Assembly (NCBI GenBank): GCA_030770545.1
Contig: CM061102.1
Coordinates: 9,351,501 to 9,415,500, forward strand
Direction: 5' to 3'
Origin: Macropodus opercularis
Taxonomy: Eukaryota; Chordata; Actinopteri; Anabantiformes; Osphronemidae
DNA: 64,000 bases
Made by a program: the position numbers and the translations under genes. Under the pieces are notes generated by a model that made no database searches, was not told where the DNA came from, and worked only from the letters and a program-made list of their open reading frames with translations. How positions within the stretch are numbered: the stretch's first letter is position 1; every line of letters starts with the position of its first letter. This document shows positions 1-10,599 of this stretch, in pieces.

Positions 1-10
1 TTAGTTATCA

Positions 11-35
11 GGTTGCTGGTTCAAAACCGGAAGGA
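11..35 (+). pseudogene. Possible relic of a tRNA-Tyr 3' end
   Basis: About 25 bp resemble the 3' third of the tRNA-Tyr copies found after position 6,662: the T-arm core GCTGGTTCAA is intact, followed by CCGG and AAGGATGAG. Relative to the array copies there is a 4-bp gap and two changes in the T loop. The next bases (TGAG) match the start of the array spacer. If real, tRNA-Tyr sequence once flanked the histone cluster on both sides. The match is short, and a fragment of a tRNA-derived SINE is an equally open alternative. Confidence 0.3.
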
Positions 36-177
36 TGAGCTCATGTGTTACTTGACTGTACAGATAACTTTAAATCTTCTAATCTAAATCAGCGCATGTA
101 AGTGCTCAGTATTAAAATGTCTCCTGCTTCATGCGGGAGTAACGTTAAAGTGGAAAACCCTCTTTAGTTCATGTTGT

Positions 178-193
178 GGCTCTTAAAAGAGCC
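178..193 (-). terminator. Histone H3 mRNA 3' stem-loop
   Basis: On the minus strand this reads GGCTCTTTTAAGAGCC, the canonical 6-bp stem with a 4-nt loop of replication-dependent histone mRNAs. It lies 24 bp after the H3 stop. SLBP binds this element and the mRNA is cleaved just after it. The purine-rich stretch further downstream (AAAGAGG on the minus strand, near 158-165) is a candidate U7 snRNA pairing site. Confidence 0.95.
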
Positions 194-217
194 GTTGGTG
201 CTTCAGGAGCGGACGCT

Positions 218-954
<737 letters not shown>

Positions 955-1344
955 ATGTCTGGAAGAGGTAAAACCGGAGGAAAAGCCAGAGCTAAGGCAA
1001 AGACCAGGTCCTCCAGGGCTGGGCTTCAGTTCCCCGTGGGTCGTGTCCACAGGCTGCTGCGTAAAGGAAACTACGCCGAGCGCGTTGGAGCCGGAGCTCC
1101 CGTCTACCTGGCGGCGGTGCTGGAGTATCTGACTGCTGAGATCCTGGAGTTGGCTGGCAACGCTGCCCGCGATAACAAGAAGACCAGGATCATCCCCCGC
1201 CACTTGCAGCTGGCGGTGCGCAACGACGAGGAGCTCAACAAGCTGCTGGGCGGAGTGACCATCGCCCAGGGCGGCGTGTTGCCCAACATCCAGGCGGTTC
1301 TGCTGCCCAAGAAGACTGAGAAACCCGCCGGCAAGGCCAAGTAA
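955..1344 (+). CDS. Histone H2A (canonical)
   Basis: Core histone H2A, 129 residues including Met, a single exon. The sequence begins MSGRGKTGGKARAKAKTRS and has the histone fold from about residue 17 to 97. It includes the acidic-patch residues in AVRNDEELNK that bind the H4 tail and many chromatin factors. The C-terminal tail KKTEKPAGKAK lacks the SQ(E/D)Y motif of H2A.X and shows none of the H2A.Z or macroH2A signatures, so this is the replication-dependent form. It pairs with H2B, whose gene lies about 4.6 kb downstream. The gene shares the divergent promoter with H3 and is followed by a stem-loop 30 bp past the stop. Confidence 0.98.
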   Translation: MSGRGKTGGKARAKAKTRSSRAGLQFPVGRVHRLLRKGNYAERVGAGAPVYLAAVLEYLTAEILELAGNAARDNKKTRIIPRHLQLAVRNDEELNKLLGGVTIAQGGVLPNIQAVLLPKKTEKPAGKAK

Positions 1345-1373
1345 ACCCGCACCGGCTGTGACCCACCAAAAAC

Positions 1374-1389
1374 GGCTCTTTTAAGAGCC
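1374..1389 (+). terminator. Histone H2A mRNA 3' stem-loop
   Basis: GGCTCTTTTAAGAGCC, a perfect 6-bp stem with a TTTA-type loop, 30 bp after the H2A stop. The purine-rich stretch CTGGAGAATAAAG at 1401-1413 follows at the usual distance for the histone downstream element. Confidence 0.95.
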
Positions 1390-1406
1390 ACACAAACGAT
1401 CTGGAG

Positions 1407-1412
1407 AATAAA
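1407..1412 (+). promoter_or_regulatory. AATAAA polyadenylation signal after H2A
   Basis: An AATAAA hexamer lies 18 bp beyond the H2A stem-loop, with a second at 1638-1643. Some vertebrate replication-dependent histone genes carry such a back-up signal and make polyadenylated mRNA in non-dividing cells. Use here is not shown. Confidence 0.4.
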
Positions 1413-2489
1413 GTCCTGTTTACTCTGTCCTGGTGATGATTACATAAACATTCTTCACTTTATTTATTTTATGTGCAAGTCATATCCTGAAAAGCTCAGT
1501 GGATTTGGTAGGTACTGAAGTTAAGCACTTGTTACACATCAAAACTGTCTGCGTTCCCCAAATGAATGAGAAAATCCTTTGTTCTTATGTTAAACTGTAA
1601 GACAAATAGTCGTGACTTGTTTGTTTTGCAACGATCCAATAAATCTTTGTTTTAACTGACCCTCATTAGCCGATTCTTTCACGTTTTCAGTGTCAGTCTT
1701 TAAACACGTCGGTACTGAACCCAGGACTTTTGCATCTTAAAGGTTTTATTAGAAGAATACGTGGAAAATGCGCCCTCCGGTGGACGATGCCAGTTATGTC
1801 ATTTGTTAGTGTGAAGCAGGGTCATAGGTCAAGAGGAAGTTGTAACAATGATGACGAGGCTAATGGTAGTGGTAGTGATAAATAAGGTGGTTTTCTTATT
1901 GCCGTTATTATTTTTACACGAACCGCTAATTATAATGGTAATATTAATGATGTAATGAAGGTAATTGTTATTGATGTGGTCGTGATGATAGTGACATTGC
2001 TGTTATTGTTGCCGTTATTGTGTTGTGCATTAAATCCTATCTATGTGTGAAGAGGAAAGTTGTGGATGATGCGGTTCTGTGTGATGTCAGCATCTATGAG
2101 AGAGTATTGTCTTCATCATAGTTTTGTGTGTCACTTAGGAAACAGCATATTTATAACAAGATTAGTTATGTCTGTGGAGATTCTCATTCATCCAGGTGAA
2201 GTTGTCTGAAGGTTGAGTCATGGCAACTGGACAAGACAGACAAGATTAGTTATAGATGGAGCTGGAGCTTGTAGTTGAAGTAATCTGGTGATATTCTTTG
2301 TGTAGCAATGTGTCCCATGTTGCATGTGTATGTCACATTGCTTTCTTATTAATTTTAAGAATGGTTTTCGTGTTTGTGTGTTTGTTGTTTTGTTTTTGTT
2401 TTTTTGCGGGGGGTGCACTGGAACAACACAAAAAATAGAGGAAAAAAAGTCAAATCTGATAAAAAATTCACACAGAACACAAAAATGCA
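1413..2489. other. Intergenic DNA between H2A and the Tc1 remnant
   Basis: AT-rich sequence with no supported gene. At 1,845-2,010 there is loosely repetitive ATG/GTG/TTA-rich DNA resembling a decayed trinucleotide microsatellite. Short reading frames near 2,220-2,515 lie in low-complexity T/G- and A-rich sequence and have no recognisable similarity. Confidence 0.6.
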
Positions 2490-2692
2490 CTGGACATAAT
2501 TATTGGCACCCTTAACTTAATATTTGGTAGCACCCCCTCTCAACAAAATAACTGAACTTAATGGCTTCCTGTAATCATGAATGAATTCCTTACACCTCTC
2601 TAGTGGAATTTTGGACCACTCTTCATTTACAAACTGCTCCAAGTCGTTCAGATTTGAAGGACGCCAAAACTGCTGTTTTGAGATCTCTGTAA
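2490..2692 (-). mobile_element. Tc1/mariner transposon 3' remnant
   Basis: Read on the minus strand, 2663 down to 2517 encodes the last 48 residues of a Tc1-type transposase, including RPSNLNDLEQF, NEEWSKIP and SVILLRGGATKY, ending at a TAA at 2517-2519. Before it, 2664-2692 encodes D-L-K-T-A-V-L, part of the conserved region after the last catalytic acidic residue, but in another frame; about 2 bp are missing at the junction. The following AT-rich stretch with ATTATTGGCACCC (on the plus strand near 2,500-2,512) matches the sub-terminal part of such elements. The N-terminal DNA-binding half and the catalytic DDE domain are absent, and no second terminal inverted repeat is seen, so the element is dead. 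Tc1-like elements are abundant in fish genomes. The flanking histone genes are unaffected. Confidence 0.85.
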
Positions 2693-3371
2693 TAAGTAAT
2701 AATAATAAGTGACGTGAAGCAGTTTGTGAAGTGCTCCTTTACATTTCTGTCATTTCCTCCAGAATCCTGTGACACAAGATGACCATAAACTGAATAGTAA
2801 TAAATGTATAGAATCTGCTAATCTTACTGTTAAGATGATTAAGGATTACATCACTCTCCTACTGTTCATTAGCAGCTACGTTGTGTTGTTTTAACGCCAG
2901 TTGTTATTTATTCATTATTTATTAATCATTTTATACACACAGTTTTCATCGTTGCGGTTCATTGATGAAACTCGTCATCCTCAGTCCTGAGAGGAAGTTT
3001 GTCTGGAGTCCTCCATGAGACTCATCAGTGTGTTTGCTGCCATCACAAAAGGTTCAGTTTACTTCAACACGGCCATCGGCTAATGCTGCTTGGACTTGAA
3101 GTCTCTGAACCAACTTGTGGGGCAGCAGGAAAATGTGTTTTGTGGAAGTTTTGATCCGATTCGAATGATTTTTGGAGAGAAATTATCTGAGTAGCGCTGG
3201 TCAGGAGGCGGGATAGGCGAAGTTTAGCGGCTCCACGGACGGAGCAAAACGACCCTAAGAGTTCAACATGGGCTGGATATGAAGACACACGCGTCCGCTG
3301 TCGGCTCCCTTCACTGTCCACCTCCAGCGATTCTCCCTTTTTGACTTTGAAGGGTTTTATCAGGGCAGAGA
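2693..3371. other. Intergenic DNA upstream of H1
   Basis: No gene is supported. The first half is AT-rich; from about 3,060 GC content rises toward the H1 promoter. Minus-strand reading frames of 62-85 codons here have no recognisable similarity and no histone 3' signals. Confidence 0.55.
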
Positions 3372-3450
3372 AAACACAAGTGTCCCGGCGTCACGGCGCC
3401 CAGAGGAGCCTGTGCTGATTGAGTCTCCACGGTTCTCATGCTGTGTTTAA
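3372..3450 (+). promoter_or_regulatory. Histone H1 promoter elements (H1 box, TATA-like)
   Basis: AAACACA at 3372-3378 is the H1-specific box (AC box) found about 100 bp upstream of vertebrate H1 genes. A TATA-like TTTAAG at 3446-3451 follows about 70 bp later and lies about 70 bp before the H1 start codon. The order and spacing match known H1 promoters. Confidence 0.7.
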
Positions 3451-3519
3451 GGGCCTCCTCCTGCTCGGGATTCTCCACACTCCAGTCGCACCGTGACAAG
3501 GAAACTACTCAGACACAAA

Positions 3520-4158
3520 ATGGTAGAAGAAGCTCCAGCTGCAGCTCCGGCCACCGCTCCGGCCAAGGCCGCCAAGAAGAAGGTTACCAAGCCCAAGAAA
3601 AGCGGCCCTAGCGTGGGCGAGCAGATCATCAACGCCGTGTCCGCGTCTAAGGAGCGAAGCGGCGTGTCCGCTGCCGCCCTCAAGAAGGCGCTGGCTGCCG
3701 GTGGCTACGACGTGGAGAAGAACAAGGCTCGCGTCAGGATCGCCATCAAGAATCTGGTCGGCAAAGGGCTCCTGATCCAGACCAAGGGAACCGGCGCCTC
3801 CGGCTCCTTCAAGATCAACAAGAAGACCGAGACCAAGGCCAAGAAGCCGGCTGCCAAGAAGCCAGCCCCGAAAGCCAAGAAGCCCGCCGCCGCCAAGAAG
3901 CCCGCTGCCGCCAAGAAGCCCAAAGCAGCAGCAGCGGCGGCAAAGAAGCCGGCGGCCGCCAAGAAGTCGCCAAAGAAGGTGAAGAAGCCCGCACCTGCCA
4001 AGAAGGCGGCCAAGAGCCCGAAGAAGGCAACCAAGAGCCCCAAGAAGGTCACCAAGAGCCCGAAGAAGGTGGTGAAGAAGGCCCCTGCTGCCAAAAAGGC
4101 TCCGGCCAAGAAGGTAGCAAAGCCCAAAGCCAAGAAGACCGCGGCCAAGAAGAAGTGA
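3520..4158 (+). CDS. Linker histone H1
   Basis: Linker histone, 212 residues, a single exon. I chose the ATG at 3520 because MVEEAPAAAPATAPAKAAKKK is a normal H1 N-terminus; an in-frame ATG at 3493 would add nine untypical residues. The winged-helix globular domain spans about residues 29-101 (GPSVGEQIINAVSASKERSG through the GASGSFKIN end) and binds the nucleosome dyad. The C-terminal half is a Lys/Ala/Pro tail with four SPKK motifs, which are CDK phosphorylation and DNA minor-groove sites. The repetitive tail gives long antisense reading frames that are artefacts. The gene sits between H2A and H4 on the plus strand, with its own H1 box upstream and a stem-loop 25 bp after the stop. Confidence 0.97.
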   Translation: MVEEAPAAAPATAPAKAAKKKVTKPKKSGPSVGEQIINAVSASKERSGVSAAALKKALAAGGYDVEKNKARVRIAIKNLVGKGLLIQTKGTGASGSFKINKKTETKAKKPAAKKPAPKAKKPAAAKKPAAAKKPKAAAAAAKKPAAAKKSPKKVKKPAPAKKAAKSPKKATKSPKKVTKSPKKVVKKAPAAKKAPAKKVAKPKAKKTAAKKK

Positions 4159-4182
4159 GCTGATCGGCAGCTCCACCACAAA

Positions 4183-4198
4183 GGCTCTTTTCAGAGCC
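4183..4198 (+). terminator. Histone H1 mRNA 3' stem-loop
   Basis: GGCTCTTTTCAGAGCC: the same stem as the other four genes with TTTC as the loop, an accepted variant. It lies 24 bp after the H1 stop. CGAAGCTGGAGACA at 4206-4219 is a candidate U7 pairing site. Confidence 0.93.
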
Positions 4199-4779
4199 AA
4201 CACACGAAGCTGGAGACATTATACCTGTTCATAATATTCATCACATAAATAATATAACTAATAGTGATATTATAACTAACAGTTATAATAGTAATATTAT
4301 AATAATATTATGACTAAGTTTATATATTGTAGTTTTATATGTGTGTGATACTATGAACGAGCTCAGCGTTAATATTTATCAGTAGGCGTAAACAGTAACC
4401 ATGGATCCTGTTTCCGACGTGGTGCTTTACTGCCACCTTTCGGATCCCGCAGGTCCTCAACTTGCGTGTGTACACATGAATGTATTTTGCACCAATCAGA
4501 TCAAAGTCTTTACCCGCAGGGCCAGTGACTTTTCTACATAACAGACGTCTATAACATCATAATGGTTTTTGTTTAAAGCACAAGTAGGTCATGACCCAGG
4601 ACTAAATAACTAGGTCATGTTCTTAAGCAGCAGACTTTTTAATACTAACGTCTGTTCATGGCTTATAATCTGGTGGTTAAAACAAAGCTTCCTCTGCAAA
4701 TAAACAATTTGTGTGAAAGTAGAGAAGTAGAGAAATATTCGTAAGTCGTAAGGTTATTTTTACTGAATGTAGCTCCGCC

Positions 4780-4800
<21 letters not shown>
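4199..4800. other. H1-H4 intergenic DNA with an AT-rich tract
   Basis: No gene is seen. Bases 4,228-4,325 are almost pure A/T with many TAATA and TATTA words that can pair with each other, an imperfect palindromic tract. The rest is ordinary AT-rich DNA leading to the H4 promoter. Confidence 0.5.
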
Positions 4801-5204
<404 letters not shown>

Positions 5205-5231
5205 GCCGGGTCCGAGCACTCAGCAACCAAA

Positions 5232-5247
5232 GGCTCTTTTAAGAGCC
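5232..5247 (+). terminator. Histone H4 mRNA 3' stem-loop
   Basis: GGCTCTTTTAAGAGCC, 28 bp after the H4 stop. An AATAAA hexamer at 5337-5342 could serve as a back-up polyadenylation signal. Confidence 0.95.
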
Positions 5248-5825
5248 GCCCACGTTACTTGGGAGCAAAATTCTTCGAGCAGCTACGTTTTTGATCAAAG
5301 TGTGTTCTCTGGATTCTAAAATGACCATATCAAACCAATAAATCTTATATCTCTTTAATATCTTAAATGTAAACTGCTGATTTCCCCCCCCCGTCAGTTG
5401 TTCCGGTACCAATATTCACTAAAATACATAATATAAACCGCGTAGTTTCTGTGACAATAACACGCCCCATCCGTGGAACGAATAGTGTTTTAATCTTTAA
5501 TCCGTAGAATACAAATGTATGTAGAAGTATTACCAACCTTCGTGTATAGAGAACACTATGAAAAGCTTAATATTTAACTGTAAATAACTAATGTATAAGA
5601 AAGAAAGAAAATGAGAAAAGAATAGAGGACACAAATTAGTTTACAAACGGTTTTACTGTCATTCTCAGGCATAGATTATTCATTTCAATAAGTATGCAAA
5701 TATTTGCCACAAATAATCCCCACAGTAATATTTATTACATTTGTCGTTAATATCTAATATGTTACTATAAAGAGGAAACTATGTGAGAACCAACGAACCT
5801 GTCTGTCGTGCGCGCCTGTTTATAA
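5248..5825. other. H4-H2B intergenic DNA
   Basis: AT-rich, with a short poly-C run near 5,384-5,392 and A-rich stretches near 5,600. No gene or repeat family is recognised. Confidence 0.55.
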
Positions 5826-5830
5826 CTCCG

Positions 5831-5885
5831 CCAATCCTGTGATAGCAACTGTACAGTTCTAATTTGCATGAAACGAACATAAGTA
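5831..5885 (+). promoter_or_regulatory. Histone H2B promoter (CCAAT, octamer)
   Basis: CCAAT lies at 5831-5835 and a perfect octamer ATTTGCAT at 5862-5869. The octamer is the H2B-specific element bound by Oct-1 (POU2F1) with OCA-S for S-phase activation. A weak TATA-like CATAAGTA follows at 5879-5886. Order and spacing relative to the ATG at 5926 fit vertebrate H2B genes. Confidence 0.85.
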
Positions 5886-5925
5886 CCCAGCCCCACGAGC
5901 GTTGAAGTAATTCAAAGAAAGCAAA

Positions 5926-6297
5926 ATGCCGGAACCCGCGAAAGCGCCTAAGAAGGGCTCGAAGAAAGCCGTCTCCAAAAGCGTCAGCAAGACCGGCAAG
6001 AAGAAGCGGAGGACCCGCAAGGAGAGCTACGCCATCTACGTGTACAAGGTGCTGAAGCAGGTCCACCCCGACACCGGGATCTCTTCCAAAGCCATGAGCA
6101 TCATGAACTCCTTCGTCAGCGACATTTTCGAGCGCATCGCCGGCGAAGCCTCCCGCCTCGCTCATTACAACAAACGCTCCACCATCACCTCCAGGGAGAT
6201 CCAGACCGCAGTCAGGCTGCTGCTGCCCGGGGAGCTGGCCAAGCACGCGGTGTCCGAGGGCACCAAGGCGGTGACAAAGTACACCAGCTCAAAGTAA
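5926..6297 (+). CDS. Histone H2B
   Basis: Core histone H2B, 123 residues including Met, a single exon, the partner of H2A. The sequence starts MPEPAKAPKKGSKKAVSK and has the basic repression-like patch KKRRTRKESYAIYVYKVL, the full histone fold, and ends AVTKYTSSK with the conserved ubiquitylation lysine near the C-terminus. Length is two to three residues short of the human protein because of the variable N-terminal tail, which is normal for fish. The octamer upstream and the stem-loop 27 bp after the stop mark a replication-dependent gene. It is the last histone gene before the tRNA array, which begins about 320 bp downstream. Confidence 0.98.
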   Translation: MPEPAKAPKKGSKKAVSKSVSKTGKKKRRTRKESYAIYVYKVLKQVHPDTGISSKAMSIMNSFVSDIFERIAGEASRLAHYNKRSTITSREIQTAVRLLLPGELAKHAVSEGTKAVTKYTSSK

Positions 6298-6323
6298 AGG
6301 CTCCAGCGCTACAAAACCACAAA

Positions 6324-6339
6324 GGCTCTTTTAAGAGCC
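6324..6339 (+). terminator. Histone H2B mRNA 3' stem-loop
   Basis: GGCTCTTTTAAGAGCC, 27 bp after the H2B stop, followed by the purine-rich ACCTGGAGAACAAG at 6351-6364 as the likely U7 pairing site. Confidence 0.95.
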
Positions 6340-6661
6340 ACACAACGACACCTGGAGAACAAGCAGCCTGTGTGTAGTCAGGGGTCGTAACTGCGAGCTA
6401 TGCAATGTACAAAACGATCCTATGCGTGTATGCCAGAGAGTAGAGGTTCAACCATTTCTGTGGGACGACAATATATAAGATGCCACTTTTATGACCACAA
6501 GATGGCAGAAAAGTGAGACTATACACCAATTATATGTTGTGAAAGTTGTCATTTCTGTGAGATTGGGTTTCTCCCTCCACTAAGTGCATACTTTACCTTT
6601 ATATACACATTTCTGCATAATACAATTCTGGCTCGAAGGATACATTGTTCATTGTGCCATT
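6340..6661. other. Histone/tRNA-array junction DNA
   Basis: Unique-looking AT-rich sequence between the H2B stem-loop and the first recognisable tRNA-Tyr fragment. CTCGAAGGA at 6,633-6,641 equals the last nine bases of the tRNA-Tyr gene and is probably a further relic of the array edge. No gene is seen. Confidence 0.5.
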
Positions 6662-6664
6662 GTG

Positions 6665-6706
6665 TGATAGCTCCTTAGGTTGCTGGTTCAATTCCGACTC
6701 AGAGGA
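6665..6706 (+). pseudogene. tRNA-Tyr fragment at array edge
   Basis: The leading array element joins GATAGCTC (A-box start) directly to CCTTAGGTTGCTGGTTCAATT, skipping the D loop, anticodon stem, anticodon and intron, and ends in a changed acceptor strand (ACTCAGAGGA). The T-arm and B box are intact. The spacer that follows is the array type, so this is the first, rearranged repeat unit. Confidence 0.85.
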
Positions 6707-7220
6707 TGATGTTTTTGATTGCGCCACAAAATCAAACAAATATCTAACATTTCTGCAAATATCTCACATTTCTGCATATTTCTCAGGTGCTGCCTCCGTA
6801 CACGTGTAGACCTTCCTTGTGACATGTCTGCCCTTCGATAGCTCAGCTGGTAGAGCGGAGGACTGTAGGTTAAGTGCAGCAGGTATTCTTAGGTCGCTGG
6901 TTCATTTCCCGCTCGAAGGATGACGTTTTTGATTGTGCCACAAAATCAAAAAAATACTCACATTTCTGCATATTTCTCAGGTGTTGCCTCCAAACATGTG
7001 TAGACCTTCCTTATGACATGTCTGCCCTTCGATAGCGCAGCTGGTAGAGCGGAGGACTGTAGGTTAATTGCAGCAGGTATCCTTAGGTCGCTGGTTCAAT
7101 TCCGGCTCGAAGGATGAGGTTTTTGATTGCGCCACAAAATCAAACAAATATCTCACATTTCTGCGTATTTCTCAGGTGCTGCCTCCGTACACGCGTAGAC
7201 CTTCCTTGTGACATGTCTGC

Positions 7221-7309
7221 CCTTCGATAGCTCAGCTGGTAGAGCGGAGGACTGTAGGTTAATTGCAGCAGGTATCCTTAGGTCGCTGGTTCAATTCCGG
7301 CTCGAAGGA
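7221..7309 (+). tRNA. tRNA-Tyr(GTA), reference copy with intron
   Basis: Consensus copy used here as the model. Acceptor stem CCTTCGA pairs with TCGAAGG and the discriminator is A. The A box is TAGCTCAGCTGG and the B box GGTTCAATTCC. The anticodon stem GAGGA/TCCTT closes loop C-T-GTA-G-A, with anticodon GTA at 7254-7256 (Tyr codons TAC/TAT). A 16-bp intron, GTTAATTGCAGCAGGT, at 7258-7273 follows position 37, the canonical place for eukaryotic nuclear tRNA introns, and is removed by the TSEN endonuclease. The mature length is 73 nt before CCA addition. Loop bases T-G-T-A-G fit the UNUAR site at which PUS7 makes pseudouridine 35. A T5 run begins about 5 bp after the gene and acts as the Pol III terminator. 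The mature sequence closely matches vertebrate tRNA-Tyr. Confidence 0.97.
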
Positions 7310-7801
7310 CGAGGTTTTTGATTGTGCCACAAAATCAAAAAAATACTTACGTTTCTGCATATTTCTCAGGTGTTGCCTCCAAACACGTGTAGACCTTCCT
7401 TGTAACATGTCTGCCCTTCGATAGCTCAGCTGGTAGAGCGGAGGACTGTAGGTTAAGTGCAGCAGGTATCCTTAGGTCGCTGGTTCAATTCCGGCTCGAA
7501 GGATGACGTTTTTGATTGCGCCACAAAATCAAACAAATATCTCAAATTTCTGCATATTTCTCAGGTTCTGCCTTCGTACACGCGTAGACCTTCCTTGTGA
7601 CATGTCTGCCCTTCGATAGCTCAGCTGGTAGAGCGGAGGACTGTAGGTTAATTGCAGCAGGTATCCTTAGGTGGCTGGTTCAATTCCGGCTCGAAGGATG
7701 AAGTTTTTGATTGCGCCACAAAATCAAAAAAAAAATCACAGTTCTGCATATTTCTCAGGTGCTTCCTCCGTACACGCGTAGACTTTGGTTGTGACATGTC
7801 T

Positions 7802-7830
7802 GGTCGCTGGTTCAATTCCGGCTCGAAGGA
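7802..7830 (+). pseudogene. 3'-only tRNA-Tyr fragment
   Basis: The spacer word GTCTG is joined straight to GGTCGCTGG, so the first 60 bp of the gene (A box, anticodon arm, intron) are missing while the T-arm, B box, acceptor 3' strand and terminator remain. The same junction recurs at 10465, 12930, 27972, 31216, 32514, 36146, 39520 and 49963, so it arose once and was copied. It cannot encode a tRNA. Confidence 0.93.
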
Positions 7831-10464
7831 TGACGTTTTTGATTGCGCCACAAAATAAAACAAATATCTCACATTTCTGCATATTTCTCAGGTGCTGCCT
7901 CCGTACACGCGTAGACTTTGGTTGTCACATGTCTGCCCTTCGATAGCTCAGCTGGTAGAGCGGAGGACTGTAGGTTAATTGCAGCAGGTATCCTTAGGTC
8001 GCTGGTTCAATTCCGGCTCGAAAGAAGAGGTTTTTGATTGTGCCACAAAATCAAAAAAATACTTACATTTCTGCATATTTCTCAGGTGTTGCCTCCAAAT
8101 ACGTGTAGACCTTCCTTGTGACATGTCTGCCCTTCGATAGCTCAGCTAGTAGAGCGGAGGACTGTAGGTTAATTGCAGCAGGTATCCTTAGGTCGCCGGT
8201 TAATTTCCGGCTCGAAGGATGACGTTTTTGATTGCGCCACAAAATCAAACAGATATCTCACATTTCTGCATATTTCTCAGGTGCTGCCTCCGTACACGCG
8301 TAGACCTTCCTTGTGACATGTCTGCCCTTCGATAGCTCAGCTGGTAGAGCGGAGGACTGTAGGTTAATTGCAGCAGGTATCCTTAGGTCGCTGGTTCAAT
8401 TCCGGCTCGAAGGATGAGGTTTTTGATTGTGCCACAAAATCAAAAAAATACTCACTTATCTGCATATTTCTCAGGTGCTGCCTCCAAACACGTGTAGACC
8501 TTCCTTGTGACATGTCTGCCCTTCGATAGCTCAGCTGGTAGAGCAGAGGACTGTAGGTTAATTGCAGCAGGTATCCTTAGGTCGCTGGTTCAATTCTGGC
8601 TCGAAGGATGACGTTTTTGATTGCGACACAAAATCAAACAAATATCTCACATTTCTGCATATTTATCAGGTGTTGCCTCCAAACACGCGTAGACCTACCT
8701 TGTGACATGTCTGCCCTTCGATAGCTCAGCTGGTAGAGCGGAGGACTGTAGGTTAATTGCAGCAGGTATCCTTAGGTCGCTGGTTCAATTCCGGCTCGAA
8801 GGACGAGGTTTTTGATTGTGCCACAAAATCAAAAAAATACTTACATTTCTGCATATTTCTCAGGTGCTGCCTCCGTACACGCGTAGACCTTCCTTGTGAC
8901 ATGTCTGCCCTTCGATAGCTCAGCTGGTAGAGCGGAGGACTGTAGGTTAATTGCAGCAGGTATCCTTAGGTCGCTGGTTCAATTCCGGCTCGAAGGATGA
9001 CGTTTTTGATTGCGCCACAAAATCAAACAAATATCTCAAATTTCTGCATATTTCTCAGGTGCTGCCTCCGTACATGCGTAGACTTTGGTTGTCACATGTC
9101 TGCCCTTCGATAGCTCAGCTGGTAGAGCGGAGGACTGTAGGTTAAGTGCAGCAGGTATCCTTAGGTCGCTGGTTCAATTCCGGCTCGAAGGATGACGTTT
9201 TTGATTGCGCCACAAAATCAAACAAATATCTCAAATTTCTGCATATTTCTCAGGTTCTGCCTTCGTACACGCGTAGACCTTCCTTGTGACATGTCTGCCC
9301 TTCGATAGCTCAGCTGGTAGAGCGGAGGACTGTAGGTTAATTGCAGCAGGTATCCTTAGGTCGCTGGTTCAATTCTGGCTCGAAGGATGACGTTTTTGAT
9401 TGCGCCACAAAATCAAACAAATATCTCACATTTCTGCATATTTCTCAGGTGCTGCCTCCGTACAAGTGTAGACCTTCCTTGTGACATGTCTGCCCTTCGA
9501 TAGCTCAGCTGGTAGAGCGGAGGACTGTAGGTTAATTGCAGCAGGTATCCTTAGGTCGCTGGTTCAATTCCGGCTCGAAGGATGAGGTTTTTGATTGTGC
9601 CACAAAATCAAACCAATGTCTCACATTTCTGCATATTTCTCAGGTGCTGCCTCCGTACACGCGTAGACCTTCCTTGTGACATGTCTGCCCTTCGATAGCT
9701 CAGCTGGTAGAGCGGAGGACTGTAGGTTAATTGCAGCAGGTATCCTTAGGTCGCTGGTTCAATTCTGGCTCGAAGGATGACGTTTTTGATTGCGCCACAA
9801 AATCAAACAAATATCTCACATTTCTGCATATTTCTCAGGTGCTGCCTCCGTACAAGTGTAGACCTTCCTTGTGACATGTCTGCCCTTCGATAGCTCAGCT
9901 GGTAGAGCGGAGGACTGTAGGTTAATTGCAGCAGGTATCCTTAGGTGGCTGGTTCAATTCCGGCTCGAAGGACGAGGTTTTTGATTGTGCCACAAAATCA
10001 AAAAAATACTTACGTTTCTGCATATTTCTCAGGTGTTGCCTCCAAACACGTGTAGACCTTCCTTGTAACATGTCTGCCCTTCGATAGCTCAGCTGGTAGA
10101 GCGGAGGACTGTAGGTTAAGTGCAGCAGGTATCCTTAGGTCGCTGGTTCAATTCCGGCTCGAAGGATGACGTTTTTGATTGCGCCACAAAATCAAACAAA
10201 TATCTCAAATTTCTGCATATTTCTCAGGTTCTGCCTTCGTACACGCGTAGACCTTCCTTGTGACATGTCTGCCCTTCGATAGCTCAGCTGGTAGAGCGGA
10301 GGACTGTAGGTTAATTGCAGCAGGTATCCTTAGGTGGCTGGTTCAATTCCGGCTCGAAGGATGAAGTTTTTGATTGCGCCACAAAATCAAAAAAAAAATC
10401 ACAGTTCTGCATATTTCTCAGGTGCTTCCTCCGTACACGCGTAGACTTTGGTTGTGACATGTCT

Positions 10465-10493
10465 GGTCGCTGGTTCAATTCCGGCTCGAAGGA
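10465..10493 (+). pseudogene. 3'-only tRNA-Tyr fragment
   Basis: The same junction as the fragment at 7802, in a block that repeats the earlier one at an offset of 2,663 bp. Confidence 0.92.
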
Positions 10494-10599
10494 TGACGTT
10501 TTTGATTGCGCCACAAAATAAAACAAATATCTCACATTTCTGCATATTTCTCAGGTGCTGCCTCCGTACACGCGTAGACTTTGGTTGTCACATGTCTGC

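Larger units (their letters stand above)
6832..10361 (+). tRNA. tRNA-Tyr(GTA) copies, block 1 (18 genes)
   Basis: Each gene runs 89 bp from its start on the plus strand. Starts: 6832, 7026, 7221, 7415, 7610, 7937, 8131, 8326, 8520, 8715, 8909, 9104, 9299, 9494, 9689, 9884, 10078, 10273. Copy 6832 has an A58-to-T change in the B box; 7026 has T12-to-G in the D stem; 8131 has lost C56 of the B box and has a D-loop change. The run 7415-8326 is repeated 2,663 bp later (10078-10989). Confidence 0.93.

Noticed and set aside
3493..3519. Upstream in-frame ATG for H1
   Set aside because: It would add MTRKLLRHK, which no H1 N-terminus resembles; the ATG at 3520 gives a normal start.
3505..4203. Long minus-strand open frames (158-232 codons) opposite H1
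   Set aside because: They are shadows of the Lys/Ala/Pro-rich H1 codons and give Leu/Gly-rich sequence with no domain.
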